DNA of 64,000 nucleotides, from contig JACGCM010000310.1 of assembly GCA_014058105.1 (NCBI GenBank), positions 248,001-312,000 of the forward strand. Direction: 5' to 3'. How positions within the stretch are numbered: the stretch's first letter is position 1; every line of letters starts with the position of its first letter. The translations under genes and the position numbers were made by a program. The notes beneath the pieces were generated by a model. That model ran no database searches, had not been told where the DNA came from, and saw only the letters and a list, made by a program, of their open reading frames with translations. Positions 12,644-24,315 of the stretch are shown here, piece after piece. Source of the DNA: Kingdonia uniflora (taxonomy: Eukaryota > Streptophyta > Magnoliopsida > Ranunculales > Circaeasteraceae).

Positions 12644-12981
12644 TTCAGAAGTGATTCGCTCTTGCAGAAGATTTTTTATCAGAACAAGCGAACTTGGCCA
12701 CCAATCTCGTTATAGGTACTATTTATATAACCCTACATTTATTGTGCAGGTTGGTTTTCCCAAGCGTCATTATTCAATACGAAGGGACTCTTTAAACCCT
12801 AACCATCACATACATCAATATTCTCATCAACAATAAATGCACATACTTCCCCCTTGACACGCGTATTCTTCGTGCAGTCAAACACCATCATTACTTCCTT
12901 CCTCATTCAAATTTCTAACCCATATCCCAAAAATTCTTTCTTAACCCAAGCCGCTCGTGAATTTGGTTGCGTGGGGGTGAT

Positions 12982-13448
12982 TGTAGGTGCCTACCCCTTA
13001 AACTTACCTAAATCGATTTGTCTCCAGTTCGAACTACCTCTATATTAGACTCACGCATTCTCCACATGACTTCACTAGTCAACATTGCCACATACTCCAC
13101 AAACTGACATGAAACGTAGGATGAACTCAAATCAAAAAACTTGAACAAGTCAAAGCCACCTATCTCCTTCGAACTCAGCAGTTACTCAGTCAATCACCAC
13201 TAACCACATTATTCGGAGAACGTACTTCAGCATGATAAAGAATTACGGGAAAGGCCTATATAAATAAAAGTTCTAGAAGAGACAAGGACTAGAAGATTAC
13301 TGGAAAAATCACTAGGAAGACTATATTTTCTAGATTCTCTAAAACTTCAAACTTCTTATTCACAAGATCAAGCATTTCTAAGTCTAGAGATCACTTGTAA
13401 TTAGATATCAGCCTCAAGCAATAAACGTCACTATTACAAAAATCATCA
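12982..13448 (+). repeat. Probable 3' LTR of the + Tat-lineage element
   Basis: A polypurine-like GTGGGGGTGAT (about 12971-12981) is followed by TGTAGGTGCCTACCCC. A TATA-like CTATATAAATAAA lies near 13257, and AATAAA near 13420 could serve as a polyadenylation signal, so the layout resembles U3-R-U5. The right end (…ATCATCA near 13448) is a guess, because the other LTR of this element is outside the window and cannot be compared. Confidence 0.35.
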
Positions 13449-13600
13449 ACCCGAGGTCATGGTTTTTTAACCTATTCATAGGTTTTTCGCACTAAACACC
13501 TATGTCATTTTTAGTTTTCAATTAGATTTTGTTACAGGTACATTGGTGTAAGAGCTAATTCCAGGCCAATTTGAGTTTACGGAATTAGGCCATTACAGTA

Positions 13601-13845
13601 GCCATATTGAATGAGATGAAAGCTAATTTTACCTTTAATTTATCTTATGTCTCGTAGAGTTCTTTGATTGAAAGCTAGTATTACCTTTGTTTTAATCTCA
13701 GAGTATAATGTCATAGCCATATTGAACGTGATGAAAGCTAGTTTTACCTTTGTTTTATCTTATATCTGGCAGAGTTCCTTGATTGAAATCTAGCATTACC
13801 TTTGTCTTAATCTCAGAGTATAATAGAGTCTTTCAAATCAAGTGT
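13601..13845. repeat. 115-bp tandem repeat, two copies, built of shorter subunits
   Basis: The block starting GCCATATTGAATGAGATGAA at 13601 recurs at 13716 (GCCATATTGAACGTGATGAA) with period 115 and few changes to about 13830. Each unit contains two related sub-blocks of roughly 55-60 bp around GAAAGCTA..TTACCTTT..TTTTAATCT, and a weaker sub-block follows near 13870-13910. It lies just beyond the pol end of the - strand Tat-lineage element. 3' untranslated regions of that lineage are known to hold tandem repeats. Confidence 0.8.
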
Positions 13846-14044
13846 TATACTTATTTTACCTAGAATAGAGGTCGATTGAAAGTAAGTATTGCATATGCTT
13901 TAATCGATGCATTGTTTACGTAAATAGACAGTTGTGCGGGAAAAAATTTAAAAGTTTTCATTGAATTGAAAAGAATGTACATTGGATGGAGATGAAAATC
14001 TCAATTTTGGAATAAAAAAAACGAGAATTCAAAATGTAGTGAAG

Positions 14045-15330
14045 GGTTTAACGATAGTACCGTTTCAGTCACCTAGTATTCCAAGGATTTGAGATATAAA
14101 CTCCCTCTTCTGTCATGAGGTAATATGATCTTAGGCCTATGAGACTTCTGATAAGGAATGGACCCTCCCATTCTTCTGCTAGTTTCCTGGCATGTGGTTC
14201 TTTTTTGTGTTGAGGAATTTCTCTGAGGATGAGATCGTCGATTTGGAAAGTACAGCTTTTGACTCGTCTGCTGTACTAACTAGCCATCATATGGTGATAT
14301 CGATCGAGGTTAGCGATGGTGCGTTCCCTAGTCTCATCGATCCAATTGAGGTTGCAGGCCAATTCAAACTCGTTTTCTTTGTCAGTTAGCTTGTGATATT
14401 AACTGGATGATGGTATTCTGAGAGAATGACGGCTTCAGCTCCATAAGCAAGGTTGAATAGAGTACAGCCGGTTGATTAATGTGGAGTGGTACGATATGCC
14501 CATAAGACATGAGGAAGTTCTCGAACCTAGTTTCCTTTTTTCTATGAGTGAAGCCTTAAGTGGATCCACGATGGTTTTGATGGTCATTTTAGCTTGGCCA
14601 TTACCTTGAGGGCAGTAGGGGTTGGATGGTGAGTGGATGATATTTTGTTGGTTGAGAAAAGTTATAACTTTTTCTCCAACGAATTGTGACCCATTATCAA
14701 TATGAAATAGGTGGGGGTATCCAAACTGAGTAATGATGTATTCCCAGATAAAAGAAATGACATCTTCTTCTCTGGTTTGACAATGTGGAACTGCTTCTAC
14801 TCATTTTGTAAAATAATCTATACCTATGAGTAGGTTTCGGCGGTTACTTGGAGAATTAGAAAATTCACCGATAAAATCGAGTACCCATCTTTTGAATGGC
14901 CAAAACACCTTGCTTGTATGTAGTTCGAGCGCAGGGGCACGTATTATTTGTCTATGTCATTGACATGTATCACATTTACGTGAGTACTCTTCTACTTAGT
15001 TGTGCATGCCCAGCATGAATATTCCTTGTGCAATCACTCTATTCGCGAGTGATCGACCTGCAGCGTGGAAGCCACAAGTCCTTTTATGTAAATTGCTGAG
15101 CATCGCGTCCAATTTCTTTTTAGAGAGGCACTTTAGGTAAGGCCCCATGACTGAACGGCGATATAAAGAACTATTTTGATTTTTGCAGCGCTTTGAGTTG
15201 TCGATCAGTTGTCGACGCTCCTTTGGATCTGCTAGAAGTAGTCCATTATATTTGTCGTCAATACCAAGGTAGGCCAGGAAGGGTTTTCCCCAACCGTCGT
15301 CAAACCCTTTATCGCCCCCAGTATTAATCG
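14045..15330 (-). pseudogene. Integrase of the - strand Tat-lineage element, decayed, catalytic Glu lost
   Basis: On - the core shows DNGSQFVGEKVITFLNQQN and then SPSNPYCPQGNGQAKMTIKT. The position normally held by the catalytic Glu after GQA is Lys here. The C-terminal part reads WIDETRERTIANLDRYHH, then LAEEWEGPFLIRSLIGL and NPWNTR-stop-LKRYY, the usual end of Tat-lineage Pol. The zinc-binding Cys pair (KCDTCQ-like) lies near 14960-14990. Several stops and at least one frameshift are present. The short + frame at 14192-14389 is only its shadow. Confidence 0.75.
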
Positions 15331-15399
15331 TGCATACAAAAATACGATTAATGCTAGGGGTTGAAATTACTTTGATCTGGAGATTCGAGCTTCTGTTCC

Positions 15400-16120
15400 C
15401 AAGACCCCAGCTAGATATGTCAAGGAATCGGTGTGTCTATTTTAACCTCGAAGAAGATAATCAAGAGTTGTTTGCGCAAACTTGCTCATCCTATCTCCAA
15501 TGAGGGCTACGTATTGGATCATCTTGCCATTTATCTTGTATTGTTCGGAGTAATGGTGGACGATGAGTAATGAATCTATGTAAACTAAGAATTATGGGAC
15601 ACCGAGCTCAAGTATGAGGTCGAGTCCATGAATGAGAGCCTAGTATTCGATGATATTGTTGGAGGCTTCAAAATCCAAGCGGATTAAATTCTCAATTCTG
15701 TCGTTGGAAGGGAAAATTAATACGATTCCAATTCCTGACCCTTCGGGTCTTGCTGATCCATCTGTAAGAAGTCTTTACCCTTTCCTTGTAATCCATTCAG
15801 ATCGTTCATCAAATGCTTTGGGGGGTGAATCTTCTGTAATTTCCTCTGCAAGGTTAGGATCGTGCTCCTCCCACTCGGGATCTTCCACTAGAAAATCTGT
15901 GAGGAAATTGGCAACGGCCTAACCATTTATAGAATGACAATGTTTGAACTTGATATCATGTACTCTCAAACTTACTGACCATTGTTGGACTCTTCTTAAT
16001 TTTTCTTCTTTTGACAGAATCTCCTGAAGTGGGTAGTTTTTCATGACTTTGACTAAATGTGCTTGGAAGTAGAGTTTGAGTTTCATTGAAGTGTAAACAA
16101 GAGTTAAAAAAAGTCTCTCG
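15400..16120 (-). pseudogene. RNase H of the - strand Tat-lineage element, decayed
   Basis: The - translation near 15670-15430 gives NIIEY-stop-ALIHGLDLILELG, then VYIDSLLIVHHYSEQYK and MIQYVALIGDRMSKF. It parallels the RNase H at 7937-8220 (NNETEYEGISHSLDLALTLE, VYVDSLLVTNHYN). Stops replace the residue after EY and another after GVP. The region above it to 16120 fits the RT connection (for example TRYSKIERLF). Confidence 0.65.
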
Positions 16121-16399
16121 ATTTTAGAATACCTCGTTTCTACTGGAGTGAGGGTTTAACAGATAAAGTAGACTGGTTTCTTGATTTTCCCTTCAAGTCG
16201 AATGAGAACCAAGTTGAATGAAGTATCTATAACTACTAGGTAGATGACCAGTTCCTCATGATCTATTGGGGCGCTCATTATGGGAGCCCTCCCCAATTAG
16301 GTTTTAAGATCCTGAAAAGCTATTTTTCATTCTGATGTCCATTAGACCTTTACATTTGGCTAAACTTTTCCTCGTTTGGTACAACTGCGGAGTAGTAGG

Positions 16400-17260
16400 A
16401 ACAGTCAATGGCAGTGGTCTGAAGATTTTGAAACGAATCAATTGATAGCGGTAATCTTGTCAAAAAATTTCACGTCTTTCATCGTCTTTGGAGATGGCAT
16501 GTCGAGGAGAGCCTGAATCTGATATGGATCGGCCTCAATCCCTTTCTGCTGATGAGATGGCCAAGAAATTAACCTGAATGTACTACGGATTGACATTTAT
16601 CAGGATTAAAACGTATCCTGTAAGGTTGAAGAATGTTAAATATTATATTGAGATCTATAATATGGTTGGCTGACTGCGTGCTCTTGTACAAGAGATCGTC
16701 AATGAAGACTTCCATGACTTTTCCAAGATGTTCTTTGAACATAGTAGTCATCAATCGTTGATAAGTTAGGCCTATATTTTTTAGTCTGAAGGGCATGACT
16801 TATTAGCATTAAAGTCCTCTTTTAGTGATAAAACTGGTCTTTTCTTGATCTTCTTCCAAGAGTAGAATCTGATTGTATCCGGAAGCAGCGTCCCTCACAG
16901 GCAGGAATTCATGACCTGCTGTAAAATCAAGGATTTGATGAATGTTAGGAAGAGGGAAACTATCATTTGGTGTATGTTTATTTAGATCTTTGAAATCTAT
17001 ACAAACTCAAACTTTTCAATTCTTCTTTGGGATAGAAATGATGTTGGATATACAATCTGGATATTTGGCTTCTCGAATGAATCCCATTTTGATCAATTTT
17101 TCAATCTCTGTGTTAACTTCATGTCAAAGTCGAGGTGATAGTCATCGTTATTTATGTCTGACCACCGTGGTGTTGATATTGATGGCCAATTTGTCACATG
17201 CCTTGGCCGGATCGACCCCAGGAATCTCTTAGAAAGTCTGCGCAAAAATGTCTCGATTTA
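16400..17260 (-). pseudogene. Reverse transcriptase of the - strand Tat-lineage element, decayed
   Basis: The upstream part (17110-16800) reads KLIKMGFIREAKYPD, then VCIDFKDLNKHTPNDSFPLP and DAASGYNQILLLEEDQEKT. The open piece 16796-16569 continues MPFRLKNIGLTYQRLMTTMF, then the catalytic loop VFIDDLLYKS and RFNPDKCQSVVHSG. Both active-site Asp residues remain, but the usual Gly of MPFGLKN is Arg, and stops lie between RGL and VMPF as well as in KN-stop-KV-stop-VCIDF. Confidence 0.8.
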
Positions 17261-17960
17261 GTCGTAAGAACTGAATGAGAGTGTCCTTATCGTTCTAAAC
17301 CAGCTTAGTACCGATGAAAGTACCTCTACTAGGTTAATCAATGTTGATGTATTCTATAGGCTCTTCTATGAAAGGCTGATCATCAAGGTGATCAGTTTTT
17401 TGCAGTTGTTATGCAGCATATCTGTCTAAGGTATTTTAAATTACTTAAACAGTGTTTTCCCAAGCTCGAGAAAGATTTTGCTACCCTTGATTTCATAGAT
17501 AGCATCATTGTGTTTGAAGCGGAGTGCTTGATGGTAAATAGAAGCGATGGCTTCCATGTTGTAAATTTAGCAGCGGCCCATAATCTCGAGATAATGAGAT
17601 TTACCGTTGATTATGTAGAAGATAACGTCGATGGTGGCTGGTCCTACGGTAATAGGTAAGATGATCTTGCCTACACATTCTTTTTTAGAACCATTAAATC
17701 CACTGATATCGATATCGCTTGGACTAACTTGACCGGCCAATCCCATTTAGTCAATAGTACACTTAGAAAGAATCTCAATACTGCTTCCAATATCGATCAT
17801 CATCGTATGCATGACAAACTTCTTCATCTTGAGCATTATGACCAATGCATTATGATGTGGAAATTTTACATGACTAATGCTGCAATCTTCGAATGAGATT
17901 TCAAGTCAGCGATTACTTGACTCAGGTAGAAGTTTAGCTTCTTTATCTTGAGGTGTGAGA
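17261..17960 (-). pseudogene. Protease and linker of the - strand Tat-lineage element, decayed
   Basis: Near 17815-17780 the - frame reads MMIDIGSSIEILSKCTID, where this lineage has VDTGSS: the catalytic Asp is kept and Thr is Ile. Further along, ISGFNGSKKECVGKIILPIT and YNMEAIASIYHQALRF match the rest of a gypsy protease. Stops break the frame several times. The + frame 17411-17659 is an antisense shadow. Confidence 0.6.
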
Positions 17961-19490
17961 TCGTAGCATTCTAACAGTCTCCTGCACTTGAATTGGCAAG
18001 AGTTGGTGATTTGATGGATTTCAGTCATGTTGCTATGGTGTATATGGTAGAGATGTTTCTCCTCAGCTTGATCTTTGACCCGGACGACTTCAAGTTACTT
18101 GTTATAGCTGCCATCCTTGTATGATTTCAGGTCGATAATGTATTCAAACATCTGTCCCTCTTTAAAAATGTACTCCAGTAACCTCTGTAAAGCATAGCAA
18201 TTATTAGTAGAATGATGGTTTACCTTATGATGCATGCAGTACAGGCGATTCTCGATTGGTTCCAATGGTTGAGAGAGACGGTAGAGCTTATCCTTGGAGA
18301 GGATTGGAAAAATTGTGGAGATTCGAATATTTATCCTTGGGAGGACCAGTTTGGGTAGTGAACCGCCTTTCTGAGGGTTGTCAGTATTTCCCTTGGAGAA
18401 CTTTTGATCACCCTGATCCTCCTTTGGTTCAGTGCTTCGCTGTAGATGAACCTTTCGTGGTTAGGATGGATTTAGCAGATTTATACCTTTCGGACATCAT
18501 CCTTTCCAAGTCGACATAACTATTGACCTTGGTGATCATATCTTCCAAGGTCGCAGGTTTGCTAAGGAAGAGGTGCTCTAGGGCCTTTAAGTCGAGCTGG
18601 AGCACGTTGGTGAAAGCAGTAATAACTATTTTCTGATCTTGGTTGTCTACTTTACACGCGAGCTCCAAAAATTTCCTTGCAAAAGACTCGAGCTTCTCTT
18701 TATGTGACTCTTTAAGACTAATAAGAGAGTATAAATTTTCTTCTTTATCTCTATTGTGAGTATATGTCTTGATGAATTATTTCTGCAGCTGGTCGAATGT
18801 ATGTATGGAGTCTTCAGATAAAGAGTGGAACCACCTGAGCGGTTCCACCTATAGACATGTTGTGAATAAATGGCAGAGAATGTGGTTGAGATTGAAATAC
18901 AACCCCAATGAATCACGCTAATGTTGAATGTGATCCTTTCGATCGGTGCCCTTGTATTTACGAATTTTTAGAGTATAGAAACCTTTCGGTATTTCCATAT
19001 TGAATAGTTCTTTGGCAATTGGACTTCCTTATAAGTTGATAAGGTCGTCTGTAGTGCCCAGGACTTAATACTTCGGTCAACTCCTTAATACGTTAATCCA
19101 TATGCTCTTGTGTAACATATTGACGTGTCGGTTGAGTGGCTTGACGTGGAGTTTGAGGATTGTGAGTACTGACCTTTACTCAAACGATCATATGCTGGAA
19201 CTCGAGGCTAAGGTCGTTGTTCTTCCTTCTGACGTATGGAAAATCGGTAACCTCGGCTGATCTCAGACTGAGCTTCACTGCCCAAATGAATGGAAAGCTA
19301 AGGTATGTATTGAATATTTCTAGAAATAGCTTTGCTGGTGGCTCCTTGAAGTCTCAACCTTTCCTGTGTAGAAACCCATGTGGCTTCTGGCAATTGGTCG
19401 CGATCTCTTGTTGGAAGAGCCTGCTAAGTATTTTGCAAAGCTTGTAAGGCAGTCTGCATGGTTGTCATCTGGTTTTCATGTCGTTTGAAC
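17961..19490 (-). pseudogene. Gag of the - strand Tat-lineage element, decayed
   Basis: One - frame over about 18850-18429 reads VEPLRWFHSLSEDSIHTFDQ, LYSLISLKESHKEKLESFAR, then VITAFTNVLQ and KPATLEDMITKVNSYVDLE. This is the Gag core of Tat-lineage elements and closely parallels the gag at 63.8 kb (VEPFRWFHTIPEGSITTFNQ). Upstream, MQTALQALQNT lies near 19455. The + frames at 18256-18519 and 19217-19447 are shadows. Confidence 0.75.
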
Positions 19491-19505
19491 GTTGTCAAAC
19501 AAGTT

Positions 19506-20072
19506 TATAATAGTTCTCTCTACACTAAACTAATCCTCTATTGAGATTTCTCTTTGTGATAAGTGTATCTCCAAGAAGGCTTGAATTTTTTCTTGCTCAA
19601 ATTCTTAGATTTTTCAATCATTTGAGAGATCTCTTCCAACAAGGCTCAATGCTTGAATGCTATTTATATTATTTTAAAGCATGGGGTGCATAAGCCTTAT
19701 GATCCCCATGATTCTAATTAAAAGGAAGAACAGGGCGCATAAGGCTTATGCGTCTCGCACGACATCAAGAACATAAGGTTTATGAGTCGACATTTTTTTA
19801 AAAAGAAATAAATAGTGGGAGTATAAGGCTTATGCGCCCAGGAGCAAAACTAAAAAACTTTTATATTTATGGGCCCTATGGCAAACTCAAAACTCAAGCA
19901 CTAGGCTTGAAATTCAAACCTGATGCTTGAAATTCAAGTATTGAATTCAAACATTAAGGTAACTTTTGGAGCTCCAAACTTGAATAATCACGCGTGGCAC
20001 GTGTTTTTCCAAGTATTAAGGCAACAATTAGAGGTGCTCTAATAAGTTCTAGTTAAGTGTTTCTAGTTAATT
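19506..20072 (-). repeat. LTR-like dispersed repeat, copy 1 (uninterrupted)
   Basis: About 570 bp that recurs, split by two insertions, at 41704-44436. On - it contains a TATA-like AATATAAATAGCATTCAAGC (near 19660) placed as a promoter would be in an LTR. It also holds four copies of a palindromic ATAAGGCTTAT-type motif at 19695-19830. I call it LTR-like because of the promoter-like layout; TG...CA ends, a primer site and a target duplication could not be shown. Confidence 0.6.
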
Positions 20073-20689
20073 GTCAAAAGAAAAGCGATGAACAATTACC
20101 AAAACAAAATTTTGTGTTGAGGAATGATCGTCTAAAAAAACAACAAAACAATACAACTCCAAGAACAGTTGTTGGGAGGTACAACAATCACCACATTAAA
20201 TAGAACACACAAGATAGAAAGCAAAAAGAAAGCTCAAGGCCACTTGTACAATGATAAACAACTGACCCTAAATCTTTTTTAGTACAGCTAACCTGCACTA
20301 TGATAATAAAAATAAAGTATCATAGAGCAGGAGTGCATTTTAAAATCTTTACAAAAAAAATTATTCAAGTATGAACATAATTATGTTATACATCAATAGA
20401 CCAAAGTCGAATGTAGTACAATTATGTTACACCAAAGTAAATTACACAATGAATTCAAAAACCGAAATAACGCAAAAGTTTGGTTACCGACCACCTCCGG
20501 TTTCCAACACAATTACTTTGGCTTCCCATACATTCATTTTTTCCTCATGTTCTCTTGATTATATTTTAAGCTTAGCTTGGAAGCTTTTTTCTTGCTCCTC
20601 ACACTTTGCTTGGCATGACTTCTCTCCCTCCTTCACTTTAATTTTACACTTCTTTTCCACCTCAAATAGTTTTCTATCAAAGCTTTCAA
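20073..20689 (+). repeat. Left arm of a long inverted repeat
   Basis: The reverse complement of this arm matches 20758-21415 over almost its whole length, for example ATCAATAGACCAAAGTCGAA at 20391 against its complement near 21040, and ACGATCATTCCTCAACACA at the far end. Differences and small indels are scattered, so the copies have diverged. The arm contains part of a Lys/Glu-rich coiled-coil reading frame on - (CQAKCEEQEKSFQAKLK) and is broken by stops. Confidence 0.85.
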
Positions 20690-20757
20690 TCAACTCATTT
20701 TTTGTCTTTGTGTTTGTACCTTCAACTTATTGAATGTATTGGATAAGAAAACTATTT

Positions 20758-21415
20758 GTGTTGATTAAAAGCTTTGACAGAAAATTACTTGAGGTGGAAA
20801 GGAAGTGTGAATTAAAGTGAAGGAGGAAGACAAGTCATGCCAAGCAATGCTTGAGGAGCAATAAAAAGTTTCCAAGCTAAGCTTGAAATACAATCAAGGG
20901 AACATGAGGAGAAAGTGAATGTATTAGAAGCCAAAGCGATTGTGTTGGAAATCGGAGGTGGTCCGGTAACCAAACTTCGGTGTTATTTAGGTTTTTAAAT
21001 TTCTTGTGCAATTTTTACTTTGGTGGAACATAATTGTACTACATTCGACTTTGGTCTATTGATGTATGACATAATTGTGTTTACTGAAGGAAGTCTTAAA
21101 TCATGTTTGTATAATATTTTTTGTAAATATTTTAAACTGCACTCCTGCTCTCGCTCTGGTACTTTATTTTTATTATCATAGTACATATTAGATGTACTCA
21201 AGAACATTAAGAGTCAGTTGTTTATCATAATACAGGTGGCCTTGAGCTTTCTTTCTGCCTTCTATCTTGTGTGTTGTATTTAATGTGGTGATTGATGTAG
21301 CTCCTAACAACTGTTCTTGGAGCTGTGTTTCTTTATTGTCTTTTTAGACGATCATTCCTCAACACATAATTCTCTTTTCGAAATTGTTCATCGTTTTTAT
21401 TTTGGTTTTGACTTT
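20758..21415 (-). repeat. Right arm of the long inverted repeat
   Basis: Inverted partner of 20073-20689, separated from it by only about 70 bp, so a transcript could fold into a stem above 600 bp. In + orientation it reads NVLEAKAIVLEIGGGPVTKL and similar coiled-coil-like fragments with stops. I do not recognise the protein with confidence. Confidence 0.85.
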
Positions 21416-21596
21416 GTAGAACCAATTAGTGTACTCTCATTTTCCTTCTATTATGTAGCTTCAATCTGATGATAAAATTATCTAGAATCTATACATTTTG
21501 ACTGTAAGCTACCTGCAACGGTATTGTGGTTTTTGGTATAACTAAAGAGTTTAAAAGTTGGAGAACGGGGAATCGACCTTCTTTTCTTCTTATGTA
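21416..21596. other. Spacer between inverted repeat and Helitron end, no gene seen
   Basis: AT-rich sequence without a supported reading frame or repeat. It ends with the A that flanks the proposed Helitron 3' terminus. Confidence 0.5.
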
Positions 21597-22791
21597 CTAG
21601 CAGTCGGGCACACGCTTTCGCGTGTGCCTACAATAATTTTAAAAAAAATTAGAGAATTGAAAACTATTAAATAGATTTTTATACGCTTAATTTTTAATTA
21701 CTTTTGTAATGTTGGTGATCCATCATCGGAGGCATTTTTATTTTTATTTAGTGCTGAAAACACGTCTTTGTATTGTTAGTGCTGAAGACACGTGTCCGGT
21801 AATATAGTGCCGTCGAGATTTTGCCGTGACTTGGTCAAGGGTAATATTATTCTTCATAATTCTTAAACATAACTGGAAATAGTTGATCATGCATAAGATA
21901 CTGGACAGACGGACGACTTACAGGCTTTCAACATGATGTTGATTTGATTATCTGTAAATCACTTTACTTTGGCTTGAACATAAATATTAGTACTTAGTAA
22001 TGACATGAGTACAAGACGTCAGTCTTGGTCGAAGACCCTCATAGGCAAAATATAGTCCAACCATATTGGGCGGTCCAAAGAGATAGCAGTATAACAGTAA
22101 AAAGAGCAAGGCAGATCAATGTTTTGAATGAGGGATCACATCCTCACACAGTCAATGTTGTTTAAAAATTGTTTTTTTATTTTTTATAATTAGATTATTA
22201 TCGGACTACAAAACAGTTTTATGCATGAATATGAGAAAACTTGAAGTTATATTATCTTCAATAGTAGGTTTTTTTAGACATAAGCCTAATGTCCCGACTT
22301 TGAAAATGAACCCTCTTTAGTATAACTTAAAATGCAAAACTTAACATTGTTCTTGGCATAAATGCAGGCTGAAACGATACAATATTATTAAATAGCACTG
22401 AAATTGCTAGAATTTAAGCATTCTCCCTATATTATTAACTTATAGTGGAGAAGATTGTGGTGAGGTAACAACAGCATATCAACACATCTACAAATATTAA
22501 CAGTAGTGTGACTAGTGTTTTACAGAATATATGACATATACATGTAATGAAAACCCATTCACAACTCTAACATAGAGAGTTTTACAATATAACATATAAT
22601 CTCGGTGCAGCTGAAAATAGCTCCCTCTCACAAAACCAATATTTTGTAATTTTAGTAAACATTGCATTATTTTAGCCTTAAGAACTTATAAATTTCTCAG
22701 CAATCTTGTATACAAACACAGAAAAATTTAAGCATTTCTTGAATGACCTGCCCTTCCATGAGAACTATCTAACATGAAGATATCAGGAATC

Positions 22792-23088
22792 TCATCTGGG
22801 TAAGAGCGCATCTTCTTCATCTGCATTTGTCATAGAGTAAGAACATACAAGAGCTTCATACATGGCTTTGCAGGCACCCAACAAGGCTTGTTCAAGCTTT
22901 TGGTGGCAGTAGTACAAAAAAATATGGTTGAACAACCAATTATGCTTTTCTTGAAATCTAATAACTCTTTCCTCTGCACGTTCCAAAGTCTTGCTTATGA
23001 TTCTCAATTTATCCCCAACTGTACACTGCCTTCGCCATTTCTTCAAGTTTGGCAAATAGAGGAAAACTGAAATAGAGAAGCCAACCAA
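22792..23088 (-). pseudogene. Unrecognised captured exon, helical protein fragment
   Basis: An open - frame of 98 codons with normal-looking composition: KLRIISKTLERAEERVIRFQ, then HQKLEQALLGACKAMYEALV and a Ser/Asp/Glu C-terminus ending LLPR. The charged, Leu-rich pattern suggests helices. A splice-acceptor-like stretch could lie upstream near 23060-23090. I do not recognise the family. It lies downstream of the CDPK remnant in the same orientation within the Helitron, so it may be another captured fragment. Confidence 0.4.
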
Positions 23089-24315
23089 TCTACATATAAC
23101 TCAGGTATAATCCATGAAATTTCTGAATACAGGGTTTAGATGCAAGGGATTGAGCTGGCCCATCAATGAAATGACCCGGTATGCCTCAAATCACCTCAAA
23201 TTTTATAATATAACTTAAGATGAGGGAAACTAGATAAAAGTATAGGCGCAAAACCTTTATGAACTCAATGATATGTACATGAATCTTGTTTGAGCTTGAT
23301 AGGTTTAGAGGTTGCAGAGTCAACGCCCGCTAAGACCATAGGGAAAATAATGTAGCTTTTGTGCTATGTCCTTACTAACTTCCCCCACCACATTTCCTCG
23401 TGTTCAAATTTTGAGTTCCAACATCACTGGAACTCCACCACTATTTCACAAATACAATTTACTCACTTTTTCTAGGTTAACAATACTTCTTCAACTGTAG
23501 TCATGAATATGAAAAGGCATTGTAATCAAATAACAAATAAATATGTTTATTATTATAAGAAAAGTGCTACATTCAGAACATACATCAAAATAATATTTCT
23601 CATAACTCATTATTTGATAACGTACCTTTCCTCATATAGATTATAATGCAGAAAGATTGAGAAGTACTAGAAAAGATATTAATAACTAAAAACGGAACAA
23701 TATGTTATACTTCAATTATTTTTTTCAATGTTGATAGAAATGTCGAAATGACTTGATTTTTTTTAAAGATGATCGATGTGATAAGAATATCACATCCATA
23801 GACAACATAATTTCTGACAGTAGCAGTAAAAGAAGTATAATCAATAACTTTAAGAATAAGAAATAATAGAGCAAATAAAGGAGAAATGAATATGAAATAG
23901 TCGGACAGATAAGTCTTACACTTCAGATACAGGTCACAAACAAACATACACATACGTATAATTACATATAGACGAGATTAGAGGTCGAAATTTCCTACAT
24001 ATTAAAACCTAATTTAGAGAATGACCACTTATGATGTTGATAGAGGATTCAGAAATTAACATCTGAACATTTTATAAATGCATATAAATAAACAGAAAGC
24101 CAACAGAGGAAAAATCATAAACAATAAATCATGAGTAATGCACAGAAATGGAAAGAGCAATAATAAAAACACATTAAATGAGATACACTTTCATCTTTTA
24201 GCATAAACAGCATATAACATAGATAAATAGCATACATAAGCTGCAAACATAACATTGAAAAGTGAAAATTACACTAAAACCTCTTAGCCAACTTTATTCA
24301 AACCCTAAAGAACTT

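Larger units (their letters stand above)
7937..13450 (+). mobile_element. Tat-lineage Ty3/gypsy element, 3' part (pol end, antisense region, probable LTR)
   Basis: RNase H resumes in mid-domain exactly where the Athila-like LTR ends, which shows the Athila-like element inserted into this one. The order RNase H, integrase, a 3-kb region with an antisense coding remnant, a candidate polypurine tract and a candidate LTR fits Tat-lineage elements. The 5' part would lie before the window. The right end is uncertain. Confidence 0.65.
14045..19500 (-). mobile_element. Second Tat-lineage Ty3/gypsy element, gag-pol region, reverse orientation
   Basis: Reading down the - strand from 19500, gag, protease, RT, RNase H and integrase follow in gypsy order, all in decayed frames. 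The 5' end abuts an LTR-like repeat at 19506 with no primer site between, so the 5' LTR seems lost or replaced. The 3' end runs into the tandem-repeat region at 13.6-13.85 kb. With the + element at 7937-13450 it forms a tail-to-tail pair. Confidence 0.8.
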
